In this document: positions 8,206 through 17,564 of the stretch, piece after piece
How the letters are laid out: every line of letters starts with the position of its first letter
Numbering within the stretch: the stretch's first letter is position 1
Source: Spirochaetales bacterium
Lineage (GTDB): Bacteria; Spirochaetota; Spirochaetia; JAFGXN01
Direction: 5' to 3'
DNA length: 41,896 bases
NCBI GenBank assembly: GCA_016936615.1
Contig: JAFGXN010000078.1
Span: 1-41,896 of the forward strand
Notes under the pieces: model-generated
Told to the model about the DNA's origin: nothing
What the model saw: the letters and a program-made list of their open reading frames with translations, nothing else
Databases searched by the model: none
Program-made: the position numbers and the translations under genes

Positions 8206-9188
8206 ACTAGCTTAACCTTTTTCAAAATTTCACTAATTATCTCCTCAACAGTAATGCGTTGAGCCAAAGCTTCATAACTTAAAATTATTCTGTGTCGTAG
8301 AACATCATAGACAACAGCGTCAAGATCTTCAGGAGAGACCCAATCTCTTCCAGAGATTATTGCAAAGGCCTTTGCCGCCTTTATCAACGCAATTATTGCT
8401 CGAGGTGATGCTCCAAAATTGATTAGATTATCGAGAGCTAGCCCATAGTCAGATGACTTACGAGTAGCACGGACTAAATCTACAACATACTCTTTGAGAG
8501 AGTCATCAATAAATACAGAATCAAGAAGCTTATTCATCTCCAGAATATCTGCCTCGCTTGCAATTGGATTTAAGTCAGGTTTATCTGAAATCTTTGTTTG
8601 AATATCAATAATAGCTAGCTCTTCCTGCTTACTCGGATATGAGATATTCAATTTCATCAAGAACCTATCGACTTGTGCCTCAGGCAGAGGATATGTTCCT
8701 TCCTGATCGATTGGATTCTGCGTAGCAAGAACCATGTAAGGGCGACTAAGAGGAAAGGTAGTATCGCCGATTGATATCTGCTTCTCCTGCATAGCTTCGA
8801 GTAAGGCAGATTGGACCTTTGCTGGGGCACGATTTATCTCATCAGCAAGTATTATGTTAGAAAAAAGCGGACCTTTTTTGATTGAAAAATCTCCACTTTT
8901 CTGGTTATAAATCATTGTTCCCAACAGATCTGAGGGCAATAAATCTGGGGTGAACTGGATTCTCTTAAAACCAGTGCTCAGGACAGCAGCAAGAGAAGTA
9001 ACAGATAAAGTCTTTGCAAGACCTGGAACTCCCTCGAGAAGCACGTGACTATCACAAATCAGTGATACCAAAAGTCTATCAATCATATACTCTTGCCCGA
9101 CTACTAGTTTTGAAATCTCGTTTTTTATTAATTTAATTTGATTTGAATGAAAGGCTATTCTCTCTTTTGCATCATTATCTACAGACAT
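8202..9188 (-). CDS. moxR: MoxR family AAA+ ATPase
   Basis: This is a 328-residue single AAA+ module. Walker A is LEGVPGLAKT (K59), Walker B ILADEINR (about 114-121), and sensor and arginine-finger regions are present (VLATQNPIDQEGTYPLPEAQVDRF at about 155-178). A C-terminal helical lid covers about 230-325. These are hallmark MoxR sequences. It is the first gene of the eight-gene bat operon, with a GGAG Shine-Dalgarno 6 nt before the ATG. Only 55 bp separate it from the terminator of the upstream MCP gene, so the operon promoter must lie in that gap, or expression depends on read-through. I could not pick a convincing promoter there. Confidence 0.93.
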   Translation of the reverse strand: MSVDNDAKERIAFHSNQIKLIKNEISKLVVGQEYMIDRLLVSLICDSHVLLEGVPGLAKTLSVTSLAAVLSTGFKRIQFTPDLLPSDLLGTMIYNQKSGDFSIKKGPLFSNIILADEINRAPAKVQSALLEAMQEKQISIGDTTFPLSRPYMVLATQNPIDQEGTYPLPEAQVDRFLMKLNISYPSKQEELAIIDIQTKISDKPDLNPIASEADILEMNKLLDSVFIDDSLKEYVVDLVRATRKSSDYGLALDNLINFGASPRAIIALIKAAKAFAIISGRDWVSPEDLDAVVYDVLRHRIILSYEALAQRITVEEIISEILKKVKLV

Positions 9189-9243
9189 GAAAACTCCTAT
9201 TTTTAGACTTTAAATCTTAAACAATTTTACAATTTTTTTGTTA

Positions 9244-9275
9244 CAAAAAAAAGAAAAAACTGCACGAATGCAGTC
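9244..9275 (-). terminator. Intrinsic terminator of the MCP gene
   Basis: On the minus strand ACTGCA and TGCAGT pair perfectly around a TTCG tetraloop, followed by TTTTTT, C and a further T-run. UUCG loops are unusually stable. The hairpin lies 16 bp past the MCP stop codon. Confidence 0.92.
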
Positions 9276-9290
9276 TTTTCTATCAATATT

Positions 9291-11729
9291 TTACTCTTCA
9301 ATTACCTGTTCAATAGGTTTTGTTTGGAAACGACTCATCTCCTCAGCCACCTCCTCAATCTTGGCGTTCAAGATATCAGATTGTTGCTGTAACTCAGTCA
9401 TCATAAACTCTACATCTACACTCTTCATAAGGATAGACTCCATCTCCAGATCTGCTGCTTGGGTGTGGTCTTTGACAATATTTATTATATCTGTGATATG
9501 AGCCACACCCTCGTCGATATTTTTAGAACCTTCGTCGACAGTCTCTGCAACCTCTTGTAACGATCTCACTGTTGTCAAAATCTCCTGGCCACTTCTAAAA
9601 AGTTCGACCATTGAGGTTGCAATTTCAGAGAAGATTTGCATCTGAGTCTTAACCTCGGAGTTAAGCTCATTAAATGCACTAATCGTACTAGAACTTGATG
9701 CAGTTACATCTGAGATAACCTCGGCAGATTTCTTTAAATTACTGCTGATAATATTCGCATTTCGCGAGCTATCCTCAGCTAGCTTTCTGATCTCATCCGC
9801 AACAACAGCGAAGCCTTTACCTGCATCACCAGCATGTGCTGCCTCGATTGCAGCATTCATCGCTAGCAAGTTAGTCTGATCTGCAATGCCATTAACAACA
9901 TTTGCAGCCTCGAGCATACTTTTAGTACTCTCATTTATCTGCTTAATCAGATCGTTTGTATTCTCTAGTCGTGAACGGCCAATTTCTGTAACTTCAACTA
10001 ACTTCTCGGTAGCACTCATTCGTTTATGGGTAATATCCTTGATATTATTAATTGAACTAACCATCTCGTTGACCGCAGCTGAGGATTGTTCAATAGCTGA
10101 AGTTTGAGTAGAAACATTAGCACGAAATCCACCGACTTGTTGCTTAATCTGTTCAACATTTGACACCACGGAAAAAATCTGCTCGTTCATTCCCTTAAAC
10201 AATTTTCTAGACCCCTGCAATGAGTACTCAATCTCTTTTATTGTTGAAGAAGTGTTGCTAGTCGATTCAGCAAGCTGTTTCTTAACCTCACCTGCAGCAC
10301 CAACTGCTAATTTAGTCTGAACAACAATCCTGTTCAACTTCTCGATAAAAACATTGAAGTGTCTAGATAATTTGCCAATCTCATCATTTGACTTCACCTT
10401 AATTGTCTGAGTCAAATCACCCTCACCTTCTGAAATATCACGAATAACAGATTCAACTACCTTGATTGGAACTACTATACGCTTTCCGATAAAAATTATA
10501 ATAATAGTCAGAATAAACAGACCAGCCAAAGCGATTGCTAAATTAATAACTAGATCCATTAAGGTTTTTTCCAAAATCGGCTCTTGTGGAATCTTCATGA
10601 CTAACGACCAATCTCCACTAGCCCCAGTGACAGGGAAGAAAGAGTATGAAACTAGACTTTTATTATAAAAAAATGCAGAGGAATCATCCTTAGAGCTCTT
10701 TCTCTCAATAAGTTGATCTGCATACTCAAGAGAAAATAGAATTAACTCATTTATTTTTCTCTTATCTTCCGAAGACAACTTGGCATAAGAGTAATCATAA
10801 TTTTTTAATTTTGACTTATTACCAAAATCAGAAATCTTCATGTCTGCGACATATATTTTCTTTTCATTTATAGCTATATATTGAACAACTCCATCCTTGC
10901 CAATCTTTGAAACAGGAATATCAGGGTATTTTCTCTTTAATTCTGTGATTGATTTTGCATTATAGATATCTTTAACAATTCCAACACTCTTATTAATTAT
11001 CTCTGGATATGTAGACGCTGTTACAAGTCCACTATTATTTAGTATCCAAGTATCAATTTTTGCATCTCCAAATGGTTTAAAATCAGAAATTATCTCATTA
11101 AAATAGTCAATAAAAAAATCTAACCCAAGAACCCCAACTGGCTTTCCATTTTGCCTGATTGGAACACAGATTGAGACCATTAATGCTGATTCATCATCTT
11201 GCACTCCTCTCGTGCTCAGATAAGGACCATTAACAAAGGTATTGTTACTCTTCATTGGTATATCAAAATAATCTCGCCCTTTGTGATAGGAAGTACACTC
11301 ATCCCTCTTAATCTGCCCATCTAGGTTTATCCACCACGGATTAAATGCACCAGTAACAGAGTGTCCAAGATTCGTTCCAATATATCGACTATCTTTGCCA
11401 TCTAATTCTGGCCAGACTATCCAAATACCTTGAAATAGCTCTGATTTCTCGATGAAGGCCTTCAATACAACATCATAATGAGCTCTCTCTCGATAGCCTA
11501 ATTCATGAATTGATTCAAATATTTGAGCAATGGTATAGGCAGTCTCTTCAGCCTCTAAGACCTTTTCAGAAATTTTACCAGAGTAATGGTTAGAACTTGT
11601 AATAACAGTATCAATTGCATCTTTCTTAGATTGAGAAAGTCCTCTTCCAAGGATAAAAAAGATTATAACACCGCAAATTAAAAAAACAAATGAAAGAATC
11701 GGTATAAAGATTTTCTTACGCAAATTCAT
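9291..11729 (-). CDS. Methyl-accepting chemotaxis protein (dCache–HAMP–MCP signal)
   Basis: The 812-residue protein has a membrane helix at about 8-30 and a large extracytoplasmic sensor to about 385. The sensor is dCache-like (GPYLSTRG followed by [20 protein letters not shown]). A second helix lies at about 391-417 and a HAMP domain at about 415-470 ([20 protein letters not shown]). The long coiled-coil signalling domain carries the invariant hairpin tip [19 protein letters not shown] did not find the Y-x-R-x-W amino-acid-binding motif, so the ligand is unknown. There is no CheR-tethering pentapeptide; the protein ends [14 protein letters not shown] precedes the ATG by 5 nt. The gene stands alone between two terminators and presumably signals to the CheA/CheW array and flagellar motors. 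Confidence 0.95.
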   Translation of the reverse strand: MNLRKKIFIPILSFVFLICGVIIFFILGRGLSQSKKDAIDTVITSSNHYSGKISEKVLEAEETAYTIAQIFESIHELGYRERAHYDVVLKAFIEKSELFQGIWIVWPELDGKDSRYIGTNLGHSVTGAFNPWWINLDGQIKRDECTSYHKGRDYFDIPMKSNNTFVNGPYLSTRGVQDDESALMVSICVPIRQNGKPVGVLGLDFFIDYFNEIISDFKPFGDAKIDTWILNNSGLVTASTYPEIINKSVGIVKDIYNAKSITELKRKYPDIPVSKIGKDGVVQYIAINEKKIYVADMKISDFGNKSKLKNYDYSYAKLSSEDKRKINELILFSLEYADQLIERKSSKDDSSAFFYNKSLVSYSFFPVTGASGDWSLVMKIPQEPILEKTLMDLVINLAIALAGLFILTIIIIFIGKRIVVPIKVVESVIRDISEGEGDLTQTIKVKSNDEIGKLSRHFNVFIEKLNRIVVQTKLAVGAAGEVKKQLAESTSNTSSTIKEIEYSLQGSRKLFKGMNEQIFSVVSNVEQIKQQVGGFRANVSTQTSAIEQSSAAVNEMVSSINNIKDITHKRMSATEKLVEVTEIGRSRLENTNDLIKQINESTKSMLEAANVVNGIADQTNLLAMNAAIEAAHAGDAGKGFAVVADEIRKLAEDSSRNANIISSNLKKSAEVISDVTASSSSTISAFNELNSEVKTQMQIFSEIATSMVELFRSGQEILTTVRSLQEVAETVDEGSKNIDEGVAHITDIINIVKDHTQAADLEMESILMKSVDVEFMMTELQQQSDILNAKIEEVAEEMSRFQTKPIEQVIEE

Positions 11730-11786
11730 AATAGCTCCCCAAAGTAAAGATATACCAACTTATTTTATATAAGCCTATAATATACC

Positions 11787-11794
11787 TTATCGAT
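11787..11794 (-). promoter_or_regulatory. Possible sigma-28-type −10 element for the MCP gene
   Basis: On the minus strand ATCGATAA matches 6 of 8 positions of the flagellar sigma-28 −10 consensus GCCGATAA. The expected TAAA about 15 nt further upstream is poor (AATA), and sigma-70-like AT-rich hexamers also exist nearby (TATATT, TATAAA). It is a candidate only. Confidence 0.25.
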
Positions 11795-11852
11795 AAAAAT
11801 AACAAACTATATTACAGCTAAATTAACTTTTTCACATTTTTTTAATTATAAT

Positions 11853-11882
11853 TTAAAAATCCGGACCTAGATCAGGCCCGGA
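11853..11882 (-). terminator. Hairpin terminator behind GH89
   Basis: Minus-strand TCCGGGCCT pairs with AGGTCCGGA (9 bp including one G·T) around a GATCT loop, followed by TTTTT. It sits about 80 bp past the GH89 stop and is the same hairpin found behind GH92. Confidence 0.7.
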
Positions 11883-11918
11883 GATCTATTTTAACCTAAA
11901 TTTCCTTTTTCAAGAAAA
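11858..11918 (-). repeat. 61-bp direct repeat, copy 1 (GH92 3'-end relic plus hairpin)
   Basis: It matches 17504-17564 with three substitutions (positions 11883, 11891 and 11892). It contains the hairpin and a copy of the last GH92 codons and stop (TTC TTG AAA AAG GAA ATT TAG on the minus strand). Here this is non-coding sequence downstream of the GH89 stop. The copies are in direct orientation, 5646 bp apart. Confidence 0.93.
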
Positions 11919-11962
11919 CAAAGTAAAATCTGCACCAAAAACTATATCGCAAGAGACCAACA

Positions 11963-14191
11963 CTATTTTTGATAGTTAATATTATCTCTATATTTTAAAT
12001 ATAAACTTTGAACAAAATCGTATGGAAGCATAGCTGGCTTTCTTTCTTCATAAACTGGATTTTTTAACCACCTTTTTTCAAAATCATCAATCTGTAATTG
12101 AACATTTTTCGAGTTGATATATCGTAATTTTCTAACACTTTCGCAAATAGAATCGAGAAAGATTATCCATCTTTGTCTATAATAACCATTAATAAGACCT
12201 GAAAAATCTCTAGAGCTATAGTCCCATAATGCTGTGTAATCATCTGGTCCCCACCTTGTTATTAAATGTAGCGCGTTGTCTTTAAGGTATTTTTTTTCTT
12301 CTTCATTTTCTGCAAATTTTTCTGCCTTTTCAATCCATTTATCAAGAGACCATTCAGGTCTATAAGATGTTAATAATGACAAATCATCTAATACCTCAAG
12401 ATATAAATCAGAAAACTCTCTTACTTTTTTATAGTTTCTGAGATAATAATATTTTTTTATAGATTTTAAAATTTCAGGTTCAAAGTCACACAAAACTTGT
12501 CTTGTTATATTTATTAAATCATACTCTCCAGTTGCAGTCTCTAAGACCTCTCTCTCTGATTTAACAATAGCATCCCACACATGAACAATATCATGAAATT
12601 CATATCTTTTTTCCTTATATCTATTCCATATAGAATTTCCAGATAAATTAGGTCTGGCTCTATGAAGAGATCCTTGACAAATGTAATCTGAGTCAGATAG
12701 GTAGATGTTGTCTATAAGTTGGTTCCATGCAGATAGATAATTTAGGTCGACTTTACCATTAATACAGGTTCTCCTTTTTATAAAGTACTCAGGAGTCACT
12801 TCTACTGGATCCCATATTTTTTCAAATAAATATTCATATAAAAACCTATTACTATCAAAACCTTCAAGAGTTGAACCAACACCAATAAGATTTCCTTTAC
12901 TAGATGAACTAAAAAGATAATTTAACTTTTTATCAAGATTCCTTAGACTTCCTAGTAAATCTGGCTTTCCTCCAAAATTACCTAGATAACACCAGAGATA
13001 TGGTTGAGAAAAAAAAGCTTCTGTAATTTTCCAAACCTCAATATTCTCACAATAATAATCTAATAGCATCATTTTCCCCTGAGGAACAGAAGAGAGAGAA
13101 GCTTCTATTCTTTCATTTGTCCAATTACCTCTACTATGAAAAAAAAGCCAACCCATTTGAAGCCATACTGCATCTTTGTCTACAGAATACAAAGAGTCAT
13201 ATATATAACTTGTTACCGAAGAAAGATAAGAACTATCCCAAGATGGAGGTTTCATCTCATTAAATGGATCCACGCCATAAATATGATCTGTTCCATAAAG
13301 TTCAATCTGCTTTTCAAGAAAAAGTTTCTGTATTTTTGCAAATAACGGATCCTCAGGGGATAAAAAATAAGTTGAATATTCTACAGGAAAACCTCCCCAA
13401 GGTTCGAGAACTGAAATATCAGCGTCTGGAAAAATTTCTATAAATTTTGACGGAACATGTCCAGAAAATGCAGGTAAAACAGAGGTCATACCCAACTCTC
13501 TCTGTCTACTCACAATCTGTTTTTGCAGGGATGAAGATTTCTCAATAAAATCAAGAGAAACCCCACCTTTCCATTTTTCAAAATTCCCCATTCTAAACCA
13601 TGGGAAAAATGCTGGCCCTGAAAAATATTCTAAAATATCATCTTCACCAATTCCAAGATCCTTTGATATTTCATACCATATTTTTTCTCTTCCAGTAATG
13701 GCCAATGGAAGATTTATCCCATTTAATGCCATCCAGTCAATAAAATGTTCCCATTCAAACCATGACCAAAAAGCCATTGTATAACCAAATGTACAATAAT
13801 TTAAAAAAAAGCGTTTTTTCAATTCAGTACTTCGTTTAATAGGTTCAAAATTAAAATCAAGAGTTTCTGGAATTTCATAAGATTCATCAACATACCAAGA
13901 AACATTAACATCGCAAAATTCTTTCAAATAATAGTTCAACCCTACAGCTACGGATATAACTGAATTCCCAGATATAACAACCTGATTATTTTCGGATTTA
14001 ATACAAAAAAAGTCTTGTTCTTCTATTGAATCAAATTCAATCAGAACCTTGAAACTAGAAAAGTGATCCCCCACAATTCTATGAACCAAGTCCTCTGCAA
14101 CTGCAACCTCAGATTTTTCAATTTCCAAAGCACTTGCTAGAGAAAAAGCTATAAAAAAGCAAATAGCAACTAATATATTTTTCTTTAACAT
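11963..14191 (-). CDS. Exported alpha-N-acetylglucosaminidase, GH89 (NAGLU family)
   Basis: I use the ATG at 14191. It follows AGGAGA by 4 nt, whereas the ATG at 14206 lies upstream of that Shine-Dalgarno and would translate through it. The protein has 742 residues with a signal peptide (MLKKNILVAICFFIAFSLASA). GH89 signatures are clear: RFFLNYCTFGYTMAFWSW, HFIDWMALNGINLPLAITG, ELGMTSVLPAFSGHVP. The acid/base glutamate sits in DPFNEMKPP (about E312) and the nucleophile in GSTLEGFDSN (about E443), at positions very like human NAGLU E316/E446. The family removes terminal alpha-GlcNAc from heparan sulfate or mucin O-glycans. The gene follows GH38 by 39 bp and is probably co-transcribed. No carbohydrate-binding domain is visible. 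Confidence 0.93.
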   Translation of the reverse strand: MLKKNILVAICFFIAFSLASALEIEKSEVAVAEDLVHRIVGDHFSSFKVLIEFDSIEEQDFFCIKSENNQVVISGNSVISVAVGLNYYLKEFCDVNVSWYVDESYEIPETLDFNFEPIKRSTELKKRFFLNYCTFGYTMAFWSWFEWEHFIDWMALNGINLPLAITGREKIWYEISKDLGIGEDDILEYFSGPAFFPWFRMGNFEKWKGGVSLDFIEKSSSLQKQIVSRQRELGMTSVLPAFSGHVPSKFIEIFPDADISVLEPWGGFPVEYSTYFLSPEDPLFAKIQKLFLEKQIELYGTDHIYGVDPFNEMKPPSWDSSYLSSVTSYIYDSLYSVDKDAVWLQMGWLFFHSRGNWTNERIEASLSSVPQGKMMLLDYYCENIEVWKITEAFFSQPYLWCYLGNFGGKPDLLGSLRNLDKKLNYLFSSSSKGNLIGVGSTLEGFDSNRFLYEYLFEKIWDPVEVTPEYFIKRRTCINGKVDLNYLSAWNQLIDNIYLSDSDYICQGSLHRARPNLSGNSIWNRYKEKRYEFHDIVHVWDAIVKSEREVLETATGEYDLINITRQVLCDFEPEILKSIKKYYYLRNYKKVREFSDLYLEVLDDLSLLTSYRPEWSLDKWIEKAEKFAENEEEKKYLKDNALHLITRWGPDDYTALWDYSSRDFSGLINGYYRQRWIIFLDSICESVRKLRYINSKNVQLQIDDFEKRWLKNPVYEERKPAMLPYDFVQSLYLKYRDNINYQK

Positions 14192-14230
14192 AATTTCTCC
14201 TAACATATAATCTACAATAACTACAAAATA

Positions 14231-17200
14231 CTAAATTTCTAAATTAATTTTAAAGGTTTCAATAGAAAAACTACCAACTACAAAACCTGAATTCTGCTTG
14301 CTACTCTCATTTGAGAACTCCAACATGTCAACTGACTCTAGATTTTTGATATTAAGGAGACCTGAGTTTTTGGCTTCTACCTCAACTCCCTCCATATCAT
14401 AGATTCTTAAAATAAAATCATTAGTATCTTCAGCTTTTTTTATAGTGCTTACTATGAGATTCGATGCATCAAACGAGAGAAAGCGCCCACTCTGATTGAG
14501 CACAGTTTTTTTGCCACTATTTCTCTTAAAAACAGAGATAAGAGGATGATTAAAAGAGAGCAATTCTTGGTATATGGATCTCCAATCAGGCTTGCTTGAG
14601 GTAAAAGAGAAGGAAAAATTATGAGTTCCTGCCTGAAAATACCAATTTCCCTGCCAGTGACAACTTTTTCTAGATGCAAAAAGTAGATGCTGGATTACTC
14701 GATGATTAGTATCGCTATTGATAGGGTCTTTGTAATCAAATGCGGAGACATCACTTGTTAGGCCTGCGGAATAATTCTCGCCTTGGCACATTATAAAATT
14801 CCTTACCTCTCGTGGTCGAATCTCCGAAGCAGGTTCATCATAGTTAACAGAGCCGTAGGCATGACCTCCTGTCATCGGAATTTCATCTTTTCCAACCTCA
14901 ACGATTCCCATTGGAACTTGATATCTGACACTTGTGGAATCTCCTACAAACGGAAAGGAGGTTCGCCATTCTCTGTTTTTTTCACCATTCCAATCTTTAA
15001 TCTCATAATTAAAGTCAATTTTTTTAATATCTTTATAGACTAAAAAGTTTTGAACTACTGTGATACCCCGTACTTTTGACTTATATTCAAATTCTGCAAA
15101 GAGATTGTTTTCTGATTTTTCCCATAATCCAGAGGTCTGAGAGGTTGAAGCATAACCAAAGCTATCAGGTTGCTGAACTCTAGAGAACTCCCCTGCGCCA
15201 TTCCCAATTGAGCGTAATGTAAAAACTTCGCCAGCAAGGAATTTTTCAGTATTTAAGAGCTCGCAATTTTGCTCTTTATCAAAGATTGAAGAGATTCCGC
15301 CGTGGGCAAATGCAATTTTATAGAACTTATTTTCGTATGTGGGTAAGGCATTATTGACAACTTTATCTAAAGACGATGGTGTATCAAGGTCGCTACCAGA
15401 AATGTAGTATGAATTATAACCAACCCCCTCAACATCAGCAATAAATGTTATATATTTTTCAGAGCTTTTTTTCATTCCCCAAGCCTCGATTTCCATCAAT
15501 CGAGATTCATTCTGTAATAAACTTCTACGAATCAAAACTTTCAAATATCTTACTGATGACCTTGGAATTGAATGAAAGGTAATACTCTTATTATTACAGA
15601 CTATTGGACTAACTAGTAGCTTCCAACTTTTGCCATCTGATGAGCCATATATCTTATAATTCCTGATATTCATCTCAGTCAAGTTCCGATATTCACCTAG
15701 AACTCCCACATGCTTGAGAACAACACTATCTATATTTGAAACTTCGCCAAAATCTAAGACTATCTCATTCATGTATTTTTTTGGAGCAGACCACCAAGAA
15801 TCGCTTCTTTGTAGATTATCTTCGAACTCATCGTTTTCTGCTCTTCCATCAATCAGCTTTTCTGCAGAATGGTTAGAATCGTAACTAGAATCAGCTTTGA
15901 CCATAGTTCCACTTGAAGCTAATGCTATATTCCTATACTCAGAAGAGATTTCATCAAGAACATAAGATACTTTTTCTCCTGCAGAGTCTTTTAAACCATA
16001 TGAATTATAACCAAGAAGCTCCTCTTTTAATTTAATGCGAACAGGAAGTTTTCTGTCGTATGACATTCCATTGAAGACAACTATCTGATTTTCGCCAGGA
16101 ATAGATCCTCCGACAACAGTGGCAATATCCTCACAAGCCTTATAGCTTAACCTTTGACCAATCTCTTCTGCGGATTGGTATTTTTCTAAGAAAACCGCAT
16201 CTGTGTTATGTCCTTGATTTCCTCCCCACCCATGATCTGGATAAACAAGAGCTTTCCAAGCCTTGTTCAATTCATCTGACGGATAAGAAGATATATCTTC
16301 ATTAACCACTGCCGATATAGATGAAAATATCTCAGCAAAAGGCAAATATATAGAAGCATTTCTGGCTGCGCGAGATGCTTTGAGATGTCCAGGTCCATGA
16401 ATATATACCCAGAGATTAGGTCTCTCACCTTTTATTTCTGGAAATCTAGCATCCTTGTTAGCGTTTAATGCTTTGAAAAATTCAAGTGCTGACGAATATT
16501 GCAATTTCCCAGAAGTACTATTCTTATTCCACGAATCAATTACTGATCTGAAATCTGATGGACGAGAAAAATCTGTAGAATAAAGCGCACCTAACGCAGG
16601 GGCAATACCATATTTTTCATATTCAGGAGTCTTTTGCTTCAAGTACTCTGATATTTTACGCTCTAATCCTACTTGTCCAAAGGTAAAAGATTCAGCAAAC
16701 TTTGTATAGTGAGATGGAGAATGAACTAAGACAGAACTTCCGTCAGGTGCTACCCACTTCCAATTTCCATCATGGAAACGGCTGATAACCAGATAAGGAA
16801 TGCCACTCTTTTTTAATATTTGTGGCGATTGCAAAGTTCTACCCGGAACATCAGGATTAAAAGCAACCTTTGCATCACATCCAGGAAAATTCTTCATTAA
16901 CCAGCGTCGACCAAAATAATTTTGTCGAATAAGTTGTTCACCACTACAAAACCCCTCATATGGTTGAGTATAAGTTGCACCCCACTCAAGCTGTCCTTTG
17001 CTGGTCATTTCGATGATTAGCTCCTCAAACTCAGGGTGAACCTCCAAAAACTCCTCCAAATTAAGCATATTTTCCATTGTAAAACGATAATCAGAATCTT
17101 TTTTTGCCAGCTCGATTGCTGGAAAAATACACTCATTTATCCTGAACTCTTTGCATGAATTTATATCATCCATCCAACCAACATCTTGATGGCTTGATGA

Positions 17201-17299
17201 GATAAAATAAATTCCACCATTTTCAAAATATTTATTTGCTTCCTGAGCATGTGCTAAAAAAGCAACTATTAAGAATAATAAGAAAAAACATCTTTTCAT
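14231..17299 (-). CDS. Exported alpha-mannosidase GH38 with inserted F5/8C (CBM32-like) domain
   Basis: The start at 17299 has AAAGAGG 7 nt upstream and gives a signal peptide (MKRCFFLLFLIVAFLAHAQ); the frame is open further upstream but unsupported. The protein has 1022 residues. Zinc ligands are in SSSHQDVGW (H37, D39), the nucleophile region is NPDVPGRTLQSPQILKKSG (D150), and a further histidine is in PDHGWGG (about 356). A galactose-binding-like F5/8C domain (about 456-610: HSAEKLIDG, WWSAPKK, IVLDFGEVSNIDSVVLKH, YKIYGSSDGKSWKLL, RYLKVLI) splits the beta domain. The core resumes at ITFIADVEGVGYNSYYI. GH38 enzymes hydrolyse alpha-mannosides, and the inserted domain probably binds sugar. 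Many bacterial GH38 enzymes are cytoplasmic, so the signal peptide is notable. Confidence 0.93.
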   Translation of the reverse strand: MKRCFFLLFLIVAFLAHAQEANKYFENGGIYFISSSHQDVGWMDDINSCKEFRINECIFPAIELAKKDSDYRFTMENMLNLEEFLEVHPEFEELIIEMTSKGQLEWGATYTQPYEGFCSGEQLIRQNYFGRRWLMKNFPGCDAKVAFNPDVPGRTLQSPQILKKSGIPYLVISRFHDGNWKWVAPDGSSVLVHSPSHYTKFAESFTFGQVGLERKISEYLKQKTPEYEKYGIAPALGALYSTDFSRPSDFRSVIDSWNKNSTSGKLQYSSALEFFKALNANKDARFPEIKGERPNLWVYIHGPGHLKASRAARNASIYLPFAEIFSSISAVVNEDISSYPSDELNKAWKALVYPDHGWGGNQGHNTDAVFLEKYQSAEEIGQRLSYKACEDIATVVGGSIPGENQIVVFNGMSYDRKLPVRIKLKEELLGYNSYGLKDSAGEKVSYVLDEISSEYRNIALASSGTMVKADSSYDSNHSAEKLIDGRAENDEFEDNLQRSDSWWSAPKKYMNEIVLDFGEVSNIDSVVLKHVGVLGEYRNLTEMNIRNYKIYGSSDGKSWKLLVSPIVCNNKSITFHSIPRSSVRYLKVLIRRSLLQNESRLMEIEAWGMKKSSEKYITFIADVEGVGYNSYYISGSDLDTPSSLDKVVNNALPTYENKFYKIAFAHGGISSIFDKEQNCELLNTEKFLAGEVFTLRSIGNGAGEFSRVQQPDSFGYASTSQTSGLWEKSENNLFAEFEYKSKVRGITVVQNFLVYKDIKKIDFNYEIKDWNGEKNREWRTSFPFVGDSTSVRYQVPMGIVEVGKDEIPMTGGHAYGSVNYDEPASEIRPREVRNFIMCQGENYSAGLTSDVSAFDYKDPINSDTNHRVIQHLLFASRKSCHWQGNWYFQAGTHNFSFSFTSSKPDWRSIYQELLSFNHPLISVFKRNSGKKTVLNQSGRFLSFDASNLIVSTIKKAEDTNDFILRIYDMEGVEVEAKNSGLLNIKNLESVDMLEFSNESSKQNSGFVVGSFSIETFKINLEI

Positions 17300-17440
17300 A
17301 ACAAAACCTCTTTTATAATATAATTTTATATCAAAATATAACAGAATCATTTTACCACAAAATAATAATTTCTAAGATTAGAAAAAAATTAAAAGATTTA
17401 AATTATGCAAAATACAAATAAAAAAAAATTAATAAACGAT

Positions 17441-17479
17441 AAAAAAACAGAGTCCTTAGTAAAAACTATGAACTCTGTT
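17441..17479 (-). terminator. Second terminator behind GH92
   Basis: AACAGAGT and ACTCTGTT form an 8-bp stem with an inner TAGT/ACTA helix around AAAA. The minus strand continues with seven T. It lies 63 bp past the GH92 stop, beyond the TCCGG hairpin, and separates GH92 from GH38. Confidence 0.88.
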
Positions 17480-17499
17480 AATTATTATTCATTTATTCA

Positions 17500-17528
17500 A
17501 ACAAATCCGGACCTAGATCAGGCCCGGA
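17500..17528 (-). terminator. First hairpin behind GH92
   Basis: It is the same TCCGGGCCT/AGGTCCGGA hairpin as behind GH89, but followed by a poor T-tract (ATTTGTTTG). It may be a weak terminator or an RNA-stabilising 3' end in front of the stronger hairpin at 17441-17479. Confidence 0.6.
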
Positions 17529-17564
17529 TATCTATTCAAACCTAAATTTCCTTTTTCAAGAAAA
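17504..17564 (-). repeat. 61-bp direct repeat, copy 2 (GH92 3' end plus hairpin)
   Basis: This copy covers the last seven GH92 codons, the stop codon at 17542-17544 and the following hairpin. The partner at 11858-11918 is 58/61 identical and lies downstream of GH89. Here the coding part is in use, so this is probably the original copy. Confidence 0.93.

Noticed and set aside
11730-11852. Riboswitch or small RNA upstream of the MCP gene
   Set aside because: The stretch is AT-rich with no conserved-looking stems beyond the hairpin already assigned to GH89.
14191-14206. Upstream ATG for GH89 (14206), and likewise 19806 for GH92 and 17350 for GH38
   Set aside because: For GH89 and GH92 the Shine-Dalgarno lies between the two ATGs. 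For GH38 the extension precedes a good ribosome site and signal peptide. The downstream starts give proper signal sequences.
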